Part shown: positions 6,035-8,930 of the stretch, in pieces | How positions within the stretch are numbered: the first letter of the stretch is position 1 | Layout of the letters: the number at the start of each line of letters is the position of its first letter | NCBI GenBank assembly: GCA_964550535.1 | Contig: CAZJZQ010000129.1 | Span: 1-8,930 of the forward strand | DNA length: 8,930 nucleotides | Direction: 5' to 3' | Source of the DNA: UBA7672 sp964550535 | Lineage (GTDB): Bacteria; Pseudomonadota; Alphaproteobacteria; Caulobacterales; Hyphomonadaceae | The notes under the pieces: model-generated | Database searches by the model: none | Seen by the model: the letters and a program-made list of their open reading frames with translations, nothing else | What the model was told of the DNA's origin: nothing | Program-made: the position numbers and the translations under genes

Positions 6035-7057
6035 ATGCGCTGCTTACGCAATCTGCTGGTGGCAAGCGTGGCTGCGGCGGTCCTCAATGGAGTTGCCGCG
6101 GCGCAGGAATTTGTGGTTCCGCGCAATTCACTTGGCCAACCCGACATCTCCGGCCCGTGGACCAACGAAAGCATGACGCCTTTTGAGCGCTCCCCACGGC
6201 TGGGTGAGCGCAAGACGTTCACCGGCGAGGAAGTGCGGCAAATGGAGGGGGGAGCGGATGAACGCTACGCCGAATCCAACGCCCGCTCAGATCTCAGCGA
6301 AGGCGCGCTGGCGTCTGGGGCGCGCGTCGGCGGCTACAATTCGTACTGGGTGGGCAATGTGAACCGCGTGATGCGCGTAGCCGGTGAACCCCGGACATCG
6401 GCGATCACCTCAACGAAAGACGGCCGGGTGCCGCCTCGCAAAGCCGGCGCGCCGCCAAGGCAGACCAGCAACCTCCAGAACATCTTCTTCACAGCCGATG
6501 TTGGCGATCTCGAATCCTACGAAACGCGGAGCGGCGTCGAACGCTGCATCTTCTGGCCGTCGCAGGCGGGGGCGGTGCTGCGCGCCGCCGCCTACAACGC
6601 GAACTACCATATCGCGCAGGGCACCGACGCGATCGTGATCACGGCCGAGACCATTCACGACGCCCGCATCATCCGCCTGAACGCAAAACACAGCCCGGCT
6701 TCAGCCGTGACCCGCCCCTGGATGGGCGACTCGATCGGCTGGTATGAAGGCGACACATTGGTCGTCGAAACGATCAACTATCACCCGGAACAATATTTCT
6801 ATCACGCGTCCGATCAACTGAAGGTCACCGAGCGCTTCACCCCCGCGCCCGGAGACCGCCTGCACTACGCGTTCAAGGTGGAAGATCCTCTGGTGTGGAA
6901 CGAACCCTGGGGCGGCGAATACGAATTCAGCCGGTCCGCCGGCGTTTACGAATACGCGTGCCACGAAGGCAACTACGCCATGTACAATGCGCTGCGGATA
7001 GGACGCATGCAGGACGCAGGCCTGATATCACAGGACAACGAGCAAGCGCCGCGTTAG
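6035..7057 (+). CDS. Secreted protein of unknown function, paralogue of the 2425-3462 product
   Basis: 340 residues with a Sec signal peptide (hydrophobic run about 7-20, probable cleavage after AAA at 23, leaving an N-terminal Gln). It matches the 2425-3462 product nearly end to end: LGQPDISGPWTN (33-44), VMRVAGEPR (112-120), DGRVPPRKAGAPP (129-141), ERCIF (169-173), RPWMGDSIGWYEGDTLVVET (228-247), LKVTERF (262-268), PWGGEYEF (291-298) and CHEGNY (309-314). From ERCIF to the end of the shared region I count about 99 identities in 147 aligned positions with no gap. Cys171 and Cys309 are the only mature cysteines, 138 residues apart, exactly as in the paralogue. The middle part (about 55-100 and 143-165) has diverged. 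AGGAGA lies five bases before the ATG. It is transcribed divergently from the PQQ dehydrogenase. Function unknown; a partner role in the same periplasmic oxidation is inferred from position. Confidence 0.9.
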   Translation: MRCLRNLLVASVAAAVLNGVAAAQEFVVPRNSLGQPDISGPWTNESMTPFERSPRLGERKTFTGEEVRQMEGGADERYAESNARSDLSEGALASGARVGGYNSYWVGNVNRVMRVAGEPRTSAITSTKDGRVPPRKAGAPPRQTSNLQNIFFTADVGDLESYETRSGVERCIFWPSQAGAVLRAAAYNANYHIAQGTDAIVITAETIHDARIIRLNAKHSPASAVTRPWMGDSIGWYEGDTLVVETINYHPEQYFYHASDQLKVTERFTPAPGDRLHYAFKVEDPLVWNEPWGGEYEFSRSAGVYEYACHEGNYAMYNALRIGRMQDAGLISQDNEQAPR

Positions 7058-7063
7058 CAGACC

Positions 7064-7082
7064 GGCCCAAATCTTTTGGGCC
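7064..7082 (+). terminator. Hairpin just after the paralogue stop codon, terminator-like
   Basis: GGCCCAAA (7064-7071) and TTTGGGCC (7075-7082) form eight perfect pairs around a three-base loop, six bases past the stop codon at 7057. No U-run follows, so it is either a weak terminator or a 3' end-protecting structure left after Rho termination. Confidence 0.5.
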
Positions 7083-7204
7083 CTCCAGCTCCGTTGTGAA
7101 CGCTCGGCATAAAGTCCGAACACCGCCCCGGCCTACCGCCCGCAACGCGCATGCTCAGCAGCCAGGGACCTCACGCCTGCCCGGGGCGCGGCCGCTCGGG
7201 GCCT

Positions 7205-7238
7205 GTTGTCCCGGCAGTCTCGCGCCGGCCGGGACAAC
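7205..7238 (+). terminator. Second stem-loop downstream of the paralogue gene
   Basis: GTTGTCCCGGC (7205-7215) pairs perfectly with GCCGGGACAAC (7228-7238), 12-base loop, followed by TTT. The 11-bp GC-rich stem is stable, but the U-run is short and it lies about 150 bases past the nearest gene end. It may be a back-up terminator or an unrelated intergenic repeat. Confidence 0.42.
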
Positions 7239-7571
7239 TTTAGGCGGCGGCATGCATGTGACTGCCCGCTGCCCGCCGGAACGCCCCTCCCGGGCTCCAG
7301 TTTCCTTACGCTTTATCCTGCCCCAACCCGCTCACGCGCAGCACCTTCTCTACCGCTCCTTTGCACCGGAGCGGCCGAAGAAGCCGTTATTTTGTAGGAA
7401 CATACTGACGAATAAAGAGATTTCGCCTAAATGGTGCCCAGAAGAGGATTGGGAGATCCAATCTCAAAAAGGCCTGTAAAACATGGGATTTTTGATTGCT
7501 AAGCCCATGCGTTGTGTACTTGGAAAATGTACTAACCGAAGGCTCATCACGGTTCAACCGGGGTACACAAA
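7239..7571. other. Gene-free, AT-richer stretch with several inverted repeats; probable element/chromosome junction zone
   Basis: No credible gene is seen on either strand. From about 7385 the composition is visibly more AT-rich than in the flanking genes. It holds three further inverted repeats: GATTGG/CCAATC (7447-7463), CATGGG/CCCATG (7482-7509) and TTGTGTAC/GTACACAA (7512-7519 with 7563-7570), the last enclosing AACCG/CGGTT. The left neighbour is an apparently chromosomal gene and the right one a relaxase, so the boundary of a mobile element may fall here. No direct repeat pair was found to prove it. Confidence 0.35.
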
Positions 7572-7598
7572 GTTCGAGTCCGCAAAGCGGACTCGAAC
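7572..7598 (-). terminator. Rho-independent-type terminator after the relaxase gene
   Basis: A perfect 12-bp stem (GTTCGAGTCCGC with GCGGACTCGAAC) with a three-base loop. On the minus strand it is followed by TTTGTGT. It starts 22 bases past the relaxase stop codon at 7621, where a terminator is expected. Each arm contains a sequence like the tRNA T-arm (GTTCGAGTCC), but no tRNA folds around it. Confidence 0.62.
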
Positions 7599-7620
7599 CA
7601 GCAACTGCTAACTGCGCGTC

Positions 7621-8930
7621 CTACATCGGCGGGAGATCAATGCCCATCCCCCGCGACAGGCTCCAAGACAGCGTCTGCCCGCGCATGACGCCATCGACCA
7701 TGCGTCCGCCGAACCGTTCCAGCGCCGGCCGCCATGGAACGAGATTGGCCTGCCGCTGTCCAATGATGAGCGCCATCCTCCCCTGCGCCAGATCGATCCG
7801 GCGCGCATAGACGCCTGAGACGCGATGCGCGTTGTAGGTGAGGACAGGTACGCCCAGCTCCTCGGACAGGCCTTTGGCTTGTGCCGACAGTTCGAACACA
7901 GCCATGCGCTGCAACGCCTGTTTTGACAGCGTCGATTGATCCCCGCCCAACCAGCCCTGTTCGATCAGGAACAGCCGCCGCTGCTGCAGCACTTGCTGGA
8001 ACTCTCTGGCGATAACCCCCTCGCCTGCCGGACCATGCGCTTGGCCGGCGAGAACCCGATCGAGCTGCGTCGGCCCGAGCGCCTCGATCTGCTCGCCCAA
8101 TGACCAGTAGCTCGCGATCTGAGCCGAGAACGGAGCCCGCCGCACCAGCCGCTCCTCGAACGCCAGCGCGGTGGAGAGGTGGTTGTCGCCGACACCGAAC
8201 GCCCCGTCCGGAGAGCGCTCGATGAGACCCATACGGCGCATGACCTCCAGCCGGCGGACGTTTGCGGCCAGGATGCGCCGGTCAGCGTAGGGCTCCAGCT
8301 CCGCATGGGTTTCGGGCGAGTAGATGCCGCCGGTCTTCGCGGCTATCCGCGCCACCGCCTCGTCCGACGGCCGGATGGTCGGTTCGTTGGGCGTGATCGT
8401 CACCATGGCGCCCGGCTGAGCGCCGGCCAGGATGGCGAGATCGTCCGCCTTCTCGAACCGGGCGTAGCGCAGTTCGCCGGCGCCGGTCTCGATGACAGCC
8501 AGCCACTTGTCGCCAAATTCATCGCTCGGACCAAGATGGACAAGCTCGCCCAGCACGGGAGTGGAGCGATCCGCTTCCAGCAGCAGCTGCGGGTCCCTGC
8601 CCTGCCGAACGGAAGCCACCGCCCGCTCGACCGCGTCGTGCTCGGCGATGGATTTGAGGCGGGAGGTCAGACCGGAGACCAGCCGCCATCCGGTCATGCG
8701 GCGCTCCGCCAGGCCCCAGCCCTCCAGCCGTTCCAGACGCGCCGCCAGGTCCGGCCGCGCTGGCGTGATCAGCCCTCTCTCGGCCGCCGCCAGCAGCTCC
8801 CGGTCGAGCGAGGTGACCGCCTTCCGGTCGATCTCGTTGAACCGCTCCCTGGCGAGGTCCAGCTCCACCCTCGGTCCCAGCACGCGGGTGACGATCTTCT
8901 GGGCGTGCTCGCGGATGCCGGATGTGATGA
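7621..8930 (-). CDS. C-terminal part of a DUF3363-type VirD2-like relaxase (cut by the right window edge)
   Basis: 436 residues are visible and the frame is open through the window edge, so the true start lies outside; an internal GTG at 8883 should not be taken as the start. The order of motifs fits the DUF3363 region that follows the nuclease domain in VirD2-like conjugation relaxases: an N-proximal segment REHAQKIVTRVLGPR, then LDRELL, GGIYSPETHAELEP, NVRRLEVMRRMGLIERSPDG, IEQGWL, GVYARRIDLAQGRMALI, VPWRPALERFGGRMVDGVMRG and SWSLSRGMG near the end. Such relaxases nick the transfer origin and lead single-stranded DNA into the recipient. The nuclease domain itself, with its Tyr and His cluster, is not in the window, so activity cannot be judged. 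The stop codon is followed by a good hairpin terminator. It marks an integrated conjugative or mobilisable element, or a remnant of one. Confidence 0.85.
   Translation of the reverse strand, partial: ITSGIREHAQKIVTRVLGPRVELDLARERFNEIDRKAVTSLDRELLAAAERGLITPARPDLAARLERLEGWGLAERRMTGWRLVSGLTSRLKSIAEHDAVERAVASVRQGRDPQLLLEADRSTPVLGELVHLGPSDEFGDKWLAVIETGAGELRYARFEKADDLAILAGAQPGAMVTITPNEPTIRPSDEAVARIAAKTGGIYSPETHAELEPYADRRILAANVRRLEVMRRMGLIERSPDGAFGVGDNHLSTALAFEERLVRRAPFSAQIASYWSLGEQIEALGPTQLDRVLAGQAHGPAGEGVIAREFQQVLQQRRLFLIEQGWLGGDQSTLSKQALQRMAVFELSAQAKGLSEELGVPVLTYNAHRVSGVYARRIDLAQGRMALIIGQRQANLVPWRPALERFGGRMVDGVMRGQTLSWSLSRGMGIDLPPM

Noticed and set aside
6895..7479. 194-codon plus-strand open frame starting inside the 6035 gene and running into the intergenic region
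   Set aside because: It begins within the real gene in another frame, crosses two hairpins, has no motif, and its amino-acid make-up changes abruptly with the base composition.
7512..7570. A short tRNA-like RNA formed by the TTGTGTAC/GTACACAA outer stem
   Set aside because: The bases around TTCAACC do not pair into a T-stem and the length is too short for a standard tRNA; kept only as an unexplained nested repeat.
7500..7620. A tRNA gene suggested by GTTCGAGTCC and GGTTCAACC
   Set aside because: I could not build an acceptor stem, D-arm and anticodon arm around either T-arm-like motif on either strand; the symmetric hairpin explains the first one.
7621..8883. A complete 420-residue protein starting at the GTG at 8883
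   Set aside because: The frame stays open to the window edge and the upstream residues continue the relaxase family pattern, so the gene is partial, not complete.
1..8930. CRISPR array, insertion sequence ends or transposase
   Set aside because: No regularly spaced direct repeats and no transposase-like protein were seen on either strand.

Overview
The window is GC-rich DNA that looks alphaproteobacterial. The evidence is the base composition, the protein families present, and the left edge, which reads as the promoter and leader of an rRNA operon with a TTTGACATTGT-type boxA segment. A member of the Hyphomonas/Caulobacter-like groups is a guess; nothing here fixes the genus.

Layout. Positions 1-335 hold the upstream control region of an rRNA operon transcribed leftwards out of the window: one very good sigma70 promoter (139-167), a probable second upstream promoter (286-314) and a conserved leader with a boxA-like motif. 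No 16S sequence is included. Next come a hairpin terminator (434-476) and an aldehyde dehydrogenase gene (498-1994, minus), closest by eye to the phenylacetaldehyde dehydrogenase (FeaB/StyD) group. An approximately 430-base gap follows, with a long inverted repeat and a strong terminator (2312-2348).

The core of the window (2425-7057) is a periplasmic oxidation module. A PQQ-type beta-propeller dehydrogenase with a lipobox and a fused C-terminal cytochrome c domain (3528-5831, minus) is followed in the same direction by a secreted protein of unknown function (2425-3462). A close paralogue of that secreted protein (6035-7057, plus) is transcribed divergently from the other side of a 203-base shared promoter region that carries two perfect inverted repeats. 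The two secreted proteins are about two-thirds identical over their C-terminal halves and share exactly two cysteines at identical spacing in the mature chains. A plausible reading, by inference only, is that the quinoprotein oxidises an alcohol or sugar-type substrate outside the inner membrane and passes electrons through its own haem. The secreted pair would bind or process the substrate or assist the enzyme, and the cytoplasmic aldehyde dehydrogenase could take an aldehyde product further.

Positions 7058-7620 contain no convincing gene but are rich in inverted repeats and become AT-richer towards the right. The right end (7621-8930, minus) is the C-terminal part of a DUF3363-type VirD2-like relaxase, cut by the window edge. 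This means a conjugative or mobilisable element, or its remnant, begins there, and the element/chromosome boundary probably lies between about 7083 and 7620.
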